This document shows positions 1-7,147 of a DNA stretch of 7,147 nt, one piece after another (positions within the stretch are counted from its first letter, which is position 1; each line of letters begins with the position of its first letter). A program made the translations under genes and the position numbers. The DNA is taken from the NCBI GenBank assembly GCA_024691465.1, contig JAILNO010000072.1:1-7147 (forward strand). The letters are read 5' to 3'. Below the pieces are notes generated by a model that worked only from the letters and a program-made list of their open reading frames with translations, had not been told where the DNA came from and did not search any database. Source of the stretch: Pseudobutyrivibrio sp. GTDB lineage: Bacteria > Bacillota_A > Clostridia > Lachnospirales > Lachnospiraceae.

Positions 1-48
1 CTAATACACAATGATGCATTTTTGATGCAATGATGAGCAAAACTAGAT

Positions 49-95
49 GCACCTCCCTTTTATCATAGAGATATGAAGAAAGGGAGGTGCTTTTT
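49..95 (+). terminator. Terminator-like hairpin that sequesters the asnB ribosome binding site
   Basis: The arms GCACCTCCCTTT (49-60) and AAAGGGAGGTGC (79-90) are perfect 12-bp inverted repeats. After a T.G wobble and an A.A mismatch, five more pairs (63-67 with 72-76) close a GAGA tetraloop (68-71) of the GNRA class. The stem is followed directly by TTTTT (91-95), giving the shape of an intrinsic terminator. The 3' arm contains GGGAGG (82-87), the only good ribosome binding site for the ATG at 96, so the folded RNA would hide it. It may end an upstream transcript, act as an attenuator of asnB, or both. No antiterminator partner for the CCTCCC arm is visible in bases 1-48. The structure is read directly; its action is inferred. 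Confidence 0.75.
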
Positions 96-1919
96 ATGTG
101 TGGTATAGTTGGATTTACTCAGAATAAAGGCAAAATGTATACATTATCTATTTTGGAGAAAATGATGGAAAGGATTGCACATCGAGGACCAGATGGTAGT
201 GGTATATACTTTGACTGCAATATAGCCTTGGGACATAGGCGATTATCTATTATTGATATAGAAGGTGGTAATCAACCTATGAAAAACGAGGATGAATCAC
301 TGATTTGTGTATTTAATGGAGAAATATACAATTATAAGGAATTACGAGGATTTCTAATTAATAAAGGTCATATATTCAAGAGCAAGTCTGATACAGAAGT
401 ACTACTTCATGGATATGAAGAGTGGGGATACGAGCTTCCTAAGATGTTGCGAGGCATGTTCGCATTTACAATCTGGGATACCAAGAAGAAAGAACTATAC
501 TGCGCACGTGATAATTTTGGAGTTAAGCCATTTTACTATTATATGAAGAATGATTGCTTCCTTTTTGGCAGTGAGATTAAGAGCTTCCTCGAGCATCCAG
601 GGTTCGAAAAGAATTTAAATAAAAGGCAGTTAGAACTATATCTTTCTTACCAGTATTCACCTGGAGAAGAGACTTTTTTTGAAAATGTATATAAGCTTCT
701 ACCAGCTCATTATATGGTAAAAAGAAAAGATGGAATTGAAATAGTCCAATATTGGCATCCAGAGTATGATGCAGATCAACAGACCTCTATAGAGACTTTT
801 ACAGGAGAGATATGTGATGTAATGAATGATTCTGTCAGAGCACATAAGATTAGTGATGTGGAGGTGGGAAGCTTCCTATCATCAGGTGTGGACTCTGCAT
901 ATCTATCAGTTATTTCTGATGTGGATAAGACTTTTACTTTAGGCTATGAGGATGAAAGATACGATGAATCTTCAGTTGTTACAAATTTTTCTAAGACAGA
1001 GCATCTCAAGAACTACTCTAAGATACTTGATAAGAAGGAGTTCTTCGAAAAGGTGAAGGATATCCAGTATTACATGGATGAGCCATTGGCAGATGCTGCA
1101 TGCGTATCTCTATATTTCCTAGATAAGGAAGCGGCTAAGCATGTCAAGGTATGCCTATCAGGAGAAGGAGCTGACGAATTGTTCGGTGGATACAATATAT
1201 ATAAAGAGCCATATACTTGTAAGGGATACAATTCTTTGGCACCATTCGTAAGAAAGGGATTAGGCGCAGTGGCTGAGTTGCTTCCTGCCATGCCTGGAAG
1301 GAATTTCATCGTGCGTAATTCCAGATCTATTAAGGAGAGATACATCGGTCCAACTAGCCTATTTACAGAAAGAGAGAAAAAGAAACTATTAGTTAACTAT
1401 ATTGGTCAAAACAATGCTAAGGAGTCCAGCTCCACTCTGGTAAAGAATTCTACAATGGATGATGTGACATATATGCAGACCACAGATTTAAATCAGTGGC
1501 TAGTGGGAGATATACTTCTGAAGGCTGATAAGATGAGTATGGCTAATAGTCTTGAGGTGAGAGTACCTTTTCTCGACAAAGAGGTATTCGAGGTGGCTAA
1601 GCGACTACCATCCTCATATAGAGCTAACAAAAAGGAGACGAAAATCGCCTTCAGACGATGCGCAGAAGCAGTAGTAGGCGGCGAATCAGCAAGAAGAATT
1701 AAAAGAGGCTTCCCTGTTCCAATTAAAGAGTGGATCAAAGAAGAATCATATTACTCTAAAATCAAAGAGTGTTTTGAAAGTAAAAATGCTAAAGAATTCT
1801 TTGATAGTGATGCACTGGTACATATGCTAAATAGCCATGAATCAGGCAGATGTGATTGCTGGAGACAGATATGGTGTGTATATGTATTCCTACAGTGGTA
1901 TGAAGTGTATTTTACCTAA
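96..1919 (+). CDS. asnB: Asparagine synthetase B (glutamine-hydrolysing)
   Basis: This cytoplasmic enzyme makes asparagine from aspartate, glutamine and ATP, giving AMP, pyrophosphate and glutamate. The protein has 607 residues, normal for the AsnB family. The start is set at ATG 96, not the in-frame GTG at 87, because the catalytic cysteine must follow the initiator Met (MCGIVGF) and GGGAGG lies 8 nt upstream. The N-terminal class II glutaminase domain (about 2-200) shows HRGPDGSG (29-36), HRRLSIID (47-54), NGEIYNY (74-80) and SDTE (98-101). The C-terminal synthetase domain shows the pyrophosphate loop SSGVDS (262-267), SGEGADELFGG (355-365), LLKADKMSMANSLEVRVPF (474-492) and KRGFPVP (536-542). 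All key motifs are intact, so it should be active. It stands alone and converges on the MerR gene with an 8-bp 3' overlap. Expression may be limited by the hairpin covering its ribosome binding site. Confidence 0.96.
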   Translation: MCGIVGFTQNKGKMYTLSILEKMMERIAHRGPDGSGIYFDCNIALGHRRLSIIDIEGGNQPMKNEDESLICVFNGEIYNYKELRGFLINKGHIFKSKSDTEVLLHGYEEWGYELPKMLRGMFAFTIWDTKKKELYCARDNFGVKPFYYYMKNDCFLFGSEIKSFLEHPGFEKNLNKRQLELYLSYQYSPGEETFFENVYKLLPAHYMVKRKDGIEIVQYWHPEYDADQQTSIETFTGEICDVMNDSVRAHKISDVEVGSFLSSGVDSAYLSVISDVDKTFTLGYEDERYDESSVVTNFSKTEHLKNYSKILDKKEFFEKVKDIQYYMDEPLADAACVSLYFLDKEAAKHVKVCLSGEGADELFGGYNIYKEPYTCKGYNSLAPFVRKGLGAVAELLPAMPGRNFIVRNSRSIKERYIGPTSLFTEREKKKLLVNYIGQNNAKESSSTLVKNSTMDDVTYMQTTDLNQWLVGDILLKADKMSMANSLEVRVPFLDKEVFEVAKRLPSSYRANKKETKIAFRRCAEAVVGGESARRIKRGFPVPIKEWIKEESYYSKIKECFESKNAKEFFDSDALVHMLNSHESGRCDCWRQIWCVYVFLQWYEVYFT

Positions 1920-2733
1920 TAGGAACTATCGTCTGTACGTGGAGATATTCGCCATCGGCTTCATGTGAAGTACATAGGCGCTTCTGGAAGAACTCGCCAT
2001 TATGGATAATATTATTATCTTTCATGATGGACAGTGCGTCGGATAGATCCCATACCTTGTCGCTGAGCTTACCCTCGTCATCATAATCTGTTGGGATGCT
2101 GTACTCATAGATGAAACACTTGCAGCCACCCACTGGAATAATAGTGTTGAGCTCGTCATTTAAGATTTGCTCTGTTAGCTCGGGCTGAATTGCGCCCCAG
2201 AGCCTCTGGTATTTACCAGGTATTAATTCATAGTCAGAAGGATTCTGAAGCTTGACGTACTGAGTGACGTTCATGCTGAAGTAATCTTTCCATATGGCAG
2301 AATTTCTGCCCTCTTTCCTCTTGGCAAAATCAACGAATGCAAAATAACATAGAGGTAATTCCTCGATTCTCCAACCGCTTTTACGATTGATTTTGTCAAG
2401 AGCATTAGTTGTATCCTCAATCTGATTCATTAGATACAATAAACTTACGATCTCTTCACGCTTTTCCTGAAGGGCGTTCTTATATATATCCAGGCGCTGG
2501 GATAGACTAGAGTTAGTAATTATATCCTTGGCGTCCTCTAACTGTACTCCCATGTTATTCAACTGTTGTAATTCAATAAAGTGTGTGATTTGATAATCGG
2601 CATAATATCTGTATGACCTATCATCCTTCCATACAGGCTTTACCAGGCCTTTCTTATCATAGAACTTAAGATATTCAGGAGATACACCCACCATCCTGGC
2701 ATATTCCCCAATAGACATAAATGACTTAGACAT
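1912..2733 (-). CDS. MerR-family transcriptional regulator with C-terminal effector-binding domain
   Basis: This is a 273-residue DNA-binding regulator. The N-terminal MerR winged helix (about 5-75) is clear: SIGEYARMVGVSPEYLKFY (7-25), KKGLVKP (27-33), RSYRYY (39-44) and LQQLNNMGVQLEDAKDII (55-72). A predicted dimerisation coiled coil follows (about 78-118). The rest (about 122-273) resembles the effector-binding domains of the BmrR/GyrI type, ending in a typical EYLHVQTIVPI strand; no specific ligand can be read. ATG 2733 is chosen over the upstream in-frame TTG at 2757 because that TTG overlaps the -10 box and GAGAGG sits 9 nt before the ATG. The gene is divergent from the esterase gene, whose promoter has MerR-type geometry, so it most likely controls the esterase. 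The ligand is unknown; a substrate or product of the esterase is a guess. Confidence 0.9.
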   Translation of the reverse strand: MSKSFMSIGEYARMVGVSPEYLKFYDKKGLVKPVWKDDRSYRYYADYQITHFIELQQLNNMGVQLEDAKDIITNSSLSQRLDIYKNALQEKREEIVSLLYLMNQIEDTTNALDKINRKSGWRIEELPLCYFAFVDFAKRKEGRNSAIWKDYFSMNVTQYVKLQNPSDYELIPGKYQRLWGAIQPELTEQILNDELNTIIPVGGCKCFIYEYSIPTDYDDEGKLSDKVWDLSDALSIMKDNNIIHNGEFFQKRLCTSHEADGEYLHVQTIVPIR

Positions 2734-2756
2734 AATACATAACCTCTCTTGGAGCA

Positions 2757-2785
2757 ATTATATAAGCAGATTTCACAAATATCAA
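2757..2785 (-). promoter_or_regulatory. Sigma-A promoter of the MerR-family regulator gene
   Basis: Read on the minus strand, TTGATA (2785-2780) and a perfect TATAAT (2762-2757) are separated by 17 bp, an almost consensus vegetative promoter. Transcription should start near 2750, giving a leader of about 17 nt with the ribosome binding site GAGAGG (2748-2743). The -35 box lies 15 bp from the palindrome at 2801-2825, so a regulator bound there would sit just upstream of its own promoter and need not block it. Confidence 0.8.
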
Positions 2786-2800
2786 TGGTCATATTTCTCT

Positions 2801-2831
2801 TTGCCCGGTAGTGGCTACCGGCCAATATAAT
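2801..2831 (+). promoter_or_regulatory. MerR-type promoter and operator of the carboxylesterase gene
   Basis: A -35 box TTGCCC (2801-2806) and a perfect -10 box TATAAT (2826-2831) are 19 bp apart, longer than the usual 17. The stretch 2801-2825 is a palindrome: left arm TTGCCCGGTAG (2801-2811), three-base centre TGG, right arm CTACCGGCCAA (2815-2825), with 10 of 11 positions paired. In known MerR, BmrR and related systems a 19-20-bp spacer with the operator dyad inside it is the signature of activation by DNA untwisting. The start point would be near 2838, leaving a leader of about 30 nt. The adjacent divergent MerR-family gene is the obvious partner. Confidence 0.85.
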
Positions 2832-2867
2832 CTAGCTAAATATTAATTATCAAAGGAGAAGGATGAT

Positions 2868-4559
2868 ATGAAAAAGAAGTTAATTACGGCTTTAGCACTT
2901 GCTACTGCAATCGGAGCAACAGGCTTTACAAGCGTCAGTGTGTACGCTACGCCAAGTGCTACAGTGTCTGCGCAGCCTACTAGAGAATCACTTGTAAAAG
3001 CTACGCAGTTCGGAGCGGTGGAGGGTGCCGCTCAGGACAATTGTAATGCATGGTACTCAATTCCATATGCTGCTGCACCTACTGGTGATTTGAGATGGGA
3101 GGCTCCTGTAGATCCTGCAGCTTGGAGTGATGTATTAGACTGCACCACAGCAGGTAACAAAGCTATTCAAGCTGGAACAGATTATGCCACAGGTGAGACT
3201 GTAGTCTCAGGATCTGAGGACTGTTTGAATCTGGATGTGTATTCACCTAAGAATGCTAAGGATCTACCAGTTCTCGTGTATATTCATGGTGGTAATAACC
3301 AGACTGGTAGTTCATCAGAAATAGAGGGTTCTCAGATTGTAGTTGATGAGAACTGTGTATACGTATCATTAAACTATAGACTAGGAATACTAGGATTCAA
3401 CGCTTTGCCAGCATTCCAGACCAGTGATGATTCGACTGGTAACTATGCAATGCTTGATATAGCTAAGGCTCTTGATTGGGTCCGCGCAAATGTAGAACAG
3501 TTTGGTGGTAATCCTGACAATATTACAGTATCTGGATTCTCAGCAGGCGGCCGCGATGTAATGGCTATGCTTATAAGTCCATTATTTGAAGGTAAGTTTG
3601 ATAAGGCTGTAGTTTATTCTGGCGGAATGACAGTTGCTGATGAGGATGCCAGTGCTGAGAGAATTGCTGAAGCAGTGGCACCACTTGTTGTAGAAGATGG
3701 TTTGGCTGCAGATGAAAATCAAGCAAAGGCATGGTTACTTTCTAATGATTCTTCAGTAATAACATACCTGAAGTCAGTGAGTGCAGATCGTCTATGTCAA
3801 CTTATGTCTAATGCGGGAATTCGTATGAGTGTGTTCCCACACTTATATGCAGATGATGTAGTTATTCCTTCAGAGGGATTTGATACAACAGATTATAATA
3901 GTGTACCTATCCTAATGCTTACAGGGGAGACTGAGTTCAGTTTATTCTCTGCTTTTGATGGATATTTTTACAGTCCAGATGTAATGGCTTTAGACACTCA
4001 GACCCAGAATTCAGCTAAGTCATTTGCAATTGAATATGGTTCTGATATGTATAGAATCTTCAATGCACAGTGTTCTGCAGAGAAAATGTTCGCAAATTAT
4101 GATGACAATATCTATATCTGCCAGGTTAGATATGGAAGTGGTGAAAGTGCAACTCAGATTCCTATGATGGGCTCATTCCACGGAATATTCGTTCCAATGC
4201 TTACAGATAAGCATACATATGGCTCATTTGCTGATTTCAATACAGCAGGATATCAGAATATGGCAACAGTATTCGATTCTTACCTAAGAAACTTCTTAGT
4301 ATCAGGTAATCCTAATGGAGAATCACTTGATGTATGGAACAATTGGACACCAGCTAATCCAGTGTCTTTAGTACTTGATGCAGATGATAGCAATGCTATA
4401 GTAACTGTTGAAGATACATCTTCATCATATAAGCAGATTATTGGACAGATGGAAGCTGACACCATAATATCTGATGATGTTAAGGAACTTATGGTTGATA
4501 ATGTTATGAATGGCAGATGGTTTTCAGATGTTCTTGACGAGAGATATAGTGAGCAATAG
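2868..4559 (+). CDS. Secreted type-B carboxylesterase/lipase family protein
   Basis: This is an alpha/beta-hydrolase of the carboxylesterase type-B (cholinesterase/PnbA-like) family, expected to cleave carboxylic esters outside the cell. It has 563 residues. A signal peptide is clear: MKKK, a hydrophobic stretch (5-26) and likely cleavage near VYA-T27. Family landmarks follow in order: SIPYAAAP (64-71), SEDCLNLDVYSP (116-127), oxyanion-hole HGG (140-142), LNYRLGILGF (168-177), GNYAMLDIAKALDWV (191-205) and FGGNPDNITVSG (212-223). The nucleophile elbow is GFSAGG (223-228, Ser225), where most relatives have GESAGG. The likely acid is Glu356 in GETEFSLF and the base His438 in SFHGIF, so the triad seems complete. 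AAGGAG lies 9 nt upstream of the ATG. No lipid-anchor cysteine or sortase motif is seen, so it is probably released. Transcription probably depends on the divergent MerR regulator. Substrate unknown. Confidence 0.92.
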   Translation: MKKKLITALALATAIGATGFTSVSVYATPSATVSAQPTRESLVKATQFGAVEGAAQDNCNAWYSIPYAAAPTGDLRWEAPVDPAAWSDVLDCTTAGNKAIQAGTDYATGETVVSGSEDCLNLDVYSPKNAKDLPVLVYIHGGNNQTGSSSEIEGSQIVVDENCVYVSLNYRLGILGFNALPAFQTSDDSTGNYAMLDIAKALDWVRANVEQFGGNPDNITVSGFSAGGRDVMAMLISPLFEGKFDKAVVYSGGMTVADEDASAERIAEAVAPLVVEDGLAADENQAKAWLLSNDSSVITYLKSVSADRLCQLMSNAGIRMSVFPHLYADDVVIPSEGFDTTDYNSVPILMLTGETEFSLFSAFDGYFYSPDVMALDTQTQNSAKSFAIEYGSDMYRIFNAQCSAEKMFANYDDNIYICQVRYGSGESATQIPMMGSFHGIFVPMLTDKHTYGSFADFNTAGYQNMATVFDSYLRNFLVSGNPNGESLDVWNNWTPANPVSLVLDADDSNAIVTVEDTSSSYKQIIGQMEADTIISDDVKELMVDNVMNGRWFSDVLDERYSEQ

Positions 4560-4617
4560 GGTGCACAAGAAGTAATCCATAATAAGCTTTACATATTTTT
4601 TACATGAAACCGATAGT

Positions 4618-4685
4618 ACCTCCAATTGATTGTTATATAATTATTTAGCAAGCTAGTAATTATTAACATTAATTGGAGGTTTTTT
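4618..4685 (+). terminator. Terminator-like hairpin that sequesters the HD-gene ribosome binding site
   Basis: ACCTCCAATT (4618-4627) pairs perfectly with AATTGGAGGT (4671-4680), and GAT (4628-4630) extends the stem by three pairs with ATT (4668-4670), one of them a G.U. The large AT-rich loop is about 37 nt. A run of six T (4680-4685) follows, so it could end the esterase transcript, for which no other terminator is visible. The 3' arm contains GGAGG (4675-4679), the ribosome binding site of the ATG at 4691, 11 nt away. TATAAT in the loop (4636-4641) resembles a -10 box but lacks a good -35 box. The large loop makes this weaker as a terminator than the one before asnB. Confidence 0.6.
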
Positions 4686-4690
4686 AATAT

Positions 4691-5702
<1,012 letters not shown>

Positions 5703-5711
5703 GTGGCATTT

Positions 5712-5740
5712 TAGACTTATCACAGGATGTCTGTTAGAAT
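5712..5740 (+). promoter_or_regulatory. Possible promoter of the YkvI-family gene
   Basis: TAGACT (5712-5717, four of six -35 matches) and TAGAAT (5735-5740, five of six -10 matches) are separated by 17 bp. The start would be near 5747, at the edge of the dyad 5746-5770. The match is only fair and AT-rich sequence gives chance hits, but the gene needs a promoter after the dead macrodomain remnant. Confidence 0.35.
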
Positions 5741-5745
5741 ATAGA

Positions 5746-5770
5746 TATACACAAGCTGTTTATGTGTATA
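5746..5770. repeat. Inverted repeat upstream of the YkvI-family gene
   Basis: TATACACA (5746-5753) and TGTGTATA (5763-5770) form a perfect 8-bp dyad with a 9-nt centre, 22 bp before the GTG start. It overlaps the predicted transcription start, which suits a repressor operator. It could also form a small RNA hairpin just before the ribosome binding site GGGAGG (5781-5786). There is no adjacent T-run, so it is not a convincing terminator. Confidence 0.45.
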
Positions 5771-5792
5771 CTAGTTTTAAGGGAGGTAACTT

Positions 5793-7028
5793 GTGGTTAA
5801 GAAATATTTGAAGATTGCATTAGCTTATGTAGGAGTAATAGTGGGGGCTGGACTTTCTTCTGGCCAGGATTTGATGCAGTATTTCGTCAGTTTTGGCAAG
5901 GAAGGTATTATTGGTGTGCTTATACTGGCAGCTCTTAATATTATCTTCGGTAAGATAATTGTGGCCCTAGGCTGCTACTATGATTCTGATAGTCATCAGG
6001 ATGTATTGGAACAGGTAGCACATCCTATTATCAATAAGATAATAGACTACACACTTATTGTCTCAGGCTTTGTTATATATTTCGTTATGGTAGCTGGAGC
6101 AGGAGCTAATCTCCATCAGCAGTTTCAGCTTCCTAGTTGGATGGGAGCTCTTATATGCTCTGTTCTGGTAATCATTGTTTCCTACATGGATTTCGACAGA
6201 ATCACTTCTGTGCTGGGAGTATTCACTCCTATTATTATCATTATGATTGTGGCCATTACGGCCTATACATATATTGGCCATAGCTATGACTTTGCGAGTC
6301 TGTCACAGGTAGCTAATGGCTTAGAATCACCTATGCCTAACGTATATTTTTCCGCAGTTAATTATTATTCACTATGCGCAGTTACTGGAGTGTCCATGGC
6401 ATTTGTGCTGGGTGGCTCAGTGGTTAGGATTGGCGTGGCTGAGAAGGGCGGTGCCATAGGTGGCGCATTGATAGGTCTGATAGTGTTGTGTGCCTATGCA
6501 GCACTATATGCCAATGTAGATGTTATCAAGGATGCTGAGATTCCTATGCTTGCAATAGTATCTAGCATCAATCCACTGTTTGCTAAGATTTATACCTTTA
6601 CAATATTTGCACTTATTTTTAACACTGCATTTAGCTTAAGCTATGCCCTGGCCAGACGTTTGGCAGGTGATGACACTAAGAAGCTACATATGATACTGAT
6701 TGCAGTGGTTGTGATTGGCTATGTATGCAGTTTCGCGGGATTCAAGGAGCTGGTTTCTCTCATGTATCCAATCCTAGGCTATATTGGTATACTGCTATTA
6801 GGAGTGCTTCTCGTGGCATGGATCAGGGAGAAGCAGAATATACATACTGAGAAGCTTCTTCGCAGGAAGATGATTGCAGTAGAGTCTAAGAAATATGACG
6901 ATGATCAGGAGTATACAGCTAAGGACAAGAAGCTCTTTAAGAAGCTGGCGGAGGCTTCGGTACTTGATACAGAGGATATTAAGCAGGAAGTTAAGGATGT
7001 AGTTAAGGAAGAACAAAATGAAGAGTAA
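5793..7028 (+). CDS. YkvI-family integral membrane protein (LeuT-fold transporter-like)
   Basis: This 411-residue membrane protein resembles the uncharacterised Bacillus YkvI family within the amino-acid transporter-like LeuT-fold group. About ten hydrophobic segments can be placed near residues 5-24, 37-60, 83-106, 115-131, 141-161, 188-212, 220-241, 262-287, 299-317 and 323-344. The first contains VGAGLSSGQD (17-26), a glycine-rich break typical of the unwound first helix that binds substrate in this fold. A charged tail of about 67 residues (345-411), rich in Lys and Glu, would lie in the cytoplasm. The start is GTG at 5793: GGGAGG ends 6 nt upstream and the next in-frame Met falls inside the protein at residue 28. 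The substrate, possibly an amino acid or other small solute with cation coupling, is not known. The next gene starts 18 bp after its stop, suggesting an operon. Confidence 0.85.
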   Translation: MVKKYLKIALAYVGVIVGAGLSSGQDLMQYFVSFGKEGIIGVLILAALNIIFGKIIVALGCYYDSDSHQDVLEQVAHPIINKIIDYTLIVSGFVIYFVMVAGAGANLHQQFQLPSWMGALICSVLVIIVSYMDFDRITSVLGVFTPIIIIMIVAITAYTYIGHSYDFASLSQVANGLESPMPNVYFSAVNYYSLCAVTGVSMAFVLGGSVVRIGVAEKGGAIGGALIGLIVLCAYAALYANVDVIKDAEIPMLAIVSSINPLFAKIYTFTIFALIFNTAFSLSYALARRLAGDDTKKLHMILIAVVVIGYVCSFAGFKELVSLMYPILGYIGILLLGVLLVAWIREKQNIHTEKLLRRKMIAVESKKYDDDQEYTAKDKKLFKKLAEASVLDTEDIKQEVKDVVKEEQNEE

Positions 7029-7046
7029 TTCTTAAGGAGGATTGCT

Positions 7047-7147
7047 ATGAAAAGAGAGTACATTGTTAGGATTATAGTGGTAATTGTTGCAATAGTATGT
7101 GTCATTGCGTTTTTCTATTTAAAGAGTATGAAGGCAGGGGGCGTAGC
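7047..7147 (+). CDS. Start of a membrane-anchored protein, cut by the window end
   Basis: A new reading frame opens at ATG 7047, 18 bp after the YkvI-family stop, with a strong AAGGAGG (7034-7040) 6 nt upstream. The 33 visible residues start MKREY, then a hydrophobic stretch (about 6-23, VRIIVVIVAIVCVIAFFYL), then KSMKAGG. This is one N-terminal transmembrane anchor or uncleaved signal with a positively charged start, so the rest is likely outside the cell. The product cannot be recognised from this piece. Spacing and strand suggest co-transcription with the transporter-like gene. Confidence 0.75.
   Translation, partial: MKREYIVRIIVVIVAIVCVIAFFYLKSMKAGGV

Noticed and set aside
1..33. Possible 3' end of an upstream plus-strand gene: ten open codons ending in TGA at 31-33
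   Set aside because: Ten codons carry no recognisable protein signal. The idea fits with the hairpin at 49-95 being that gene's terminator but cannot be supported from this window.
13..51. Three copies of GATGCA (13-18, 24-29, 46-51), partly palindromic, upstream of asnB
   Set aside because: The hexamers are irregularly spaced in a short AT-rich stretch, and no promoter can be tied to them. Chance or end-of-gene sequence is equally likely.
1..95. T-box or riboswitch controlling asnB
   Set aside because: No T-box core sequence or known riboswitch motif is visible in the 95 bases available. Any sensor would lie upstream of the window.
96..800. More AT-rich first third of asnB as a sign of transfer or recombination
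   Set aside because: The impression was not measured, the protein motifs are continuous across the region, and base drift within a gene is common in AT-rich genomes.
2640..2825. Minus-strand open frame of 61 codons covering the regulator promoter
   Set aside because: It overlaps the regulator gene in another frame, spans its promoter boxes and operator, and its protein has no family features.
4588..4617. TTTACA (4588-4593) with GATAGT (4612-4617) as a promoter for the HD gene
   Set aside because: The -10 matches only four of six bases and the start would fall inside the hairpin's 5' arm. This is not strong enough to list without mapped RNA ends.

Overview
The window looks like a chromosomal segment of a low-GC, AT-rich Gram-positive bacterium, most likely a Clostridia member near the Lachnospiraceae (Butyrivibrio/Pseudobutyrivibrio-like). 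This rests on strong GGAGG-type ribosome binding sites, AT-rich codon use, consensus sigma-A promoter boxes and the gene types: glutamine-dependent asparagine synthetase, a MerR regulator with an effector domain, a secreted type-B carboxylesterase and a YkvI-type membrane protein. The assignment is inference from the sequence only. There is no rRNA, tRNA, CRISPR array, insertion sequence or prophage gene.

Layout: (i) 1-95 is a leader containing a long hairpin ending in a GNRA tetraloop and followed by five T residues. Its 3' arm contains the asnB ribosome binding site. (ii) asnB is at 96-1919 (+). (iii) A MerR-family regulator is at 1912-2733 (-), overlapping asnB tail to tail by 8 bp. (iv) 2734-2867 is a divergent control region. 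It has a consensus minus-strand promoter for the regulator and a plus-strand promoter with a 19-bp spacer filled by a near-perfect palindrome, the hallmark of a MerR-activated promoter. (v) A secreted carboxylesterase is at 2868-4559 (+). (vi) 4560-4690 holds a second terminator-like hairpin whose 3' arm again contains the next gene's ribosome binding site. (vii) An HD-domain phosphohydrolase is at 4691-5386 (+). (viii) 5371-5702 is the wreck of a zinc-type macrodomain (ADP-ribose hydrolase) gene, with its N-terminal part and middle deleted and the reading frame shifted. (ix) 5703-5792 is an intergenic region with a possible promoter and a dyad. (x) A YkvI-family transporter-like protein is at 5793-7028 (+). 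(xi) A membrane-anchored protein starts at 7047 and runs off the window, in an apparent operon with the YkvI gene.

Functional reading: the regulator and the esterase form a divergent, probably ligand-inducible module in which the MerR protein would activate the esterase promoter by untwisting its long spacer. The other genes look like independent housekeeping or accessory units. The most unusual pattern is that two unrelated genes (asnB and the HD gene) are preceded by the same kind of device: an intrinsic-terminator-like hairpin with a U-tract whose descending arm is the gene's own Shine-Dalgarno sequence. Incoming read-through transcription could thus be both stopped and left untranslated.
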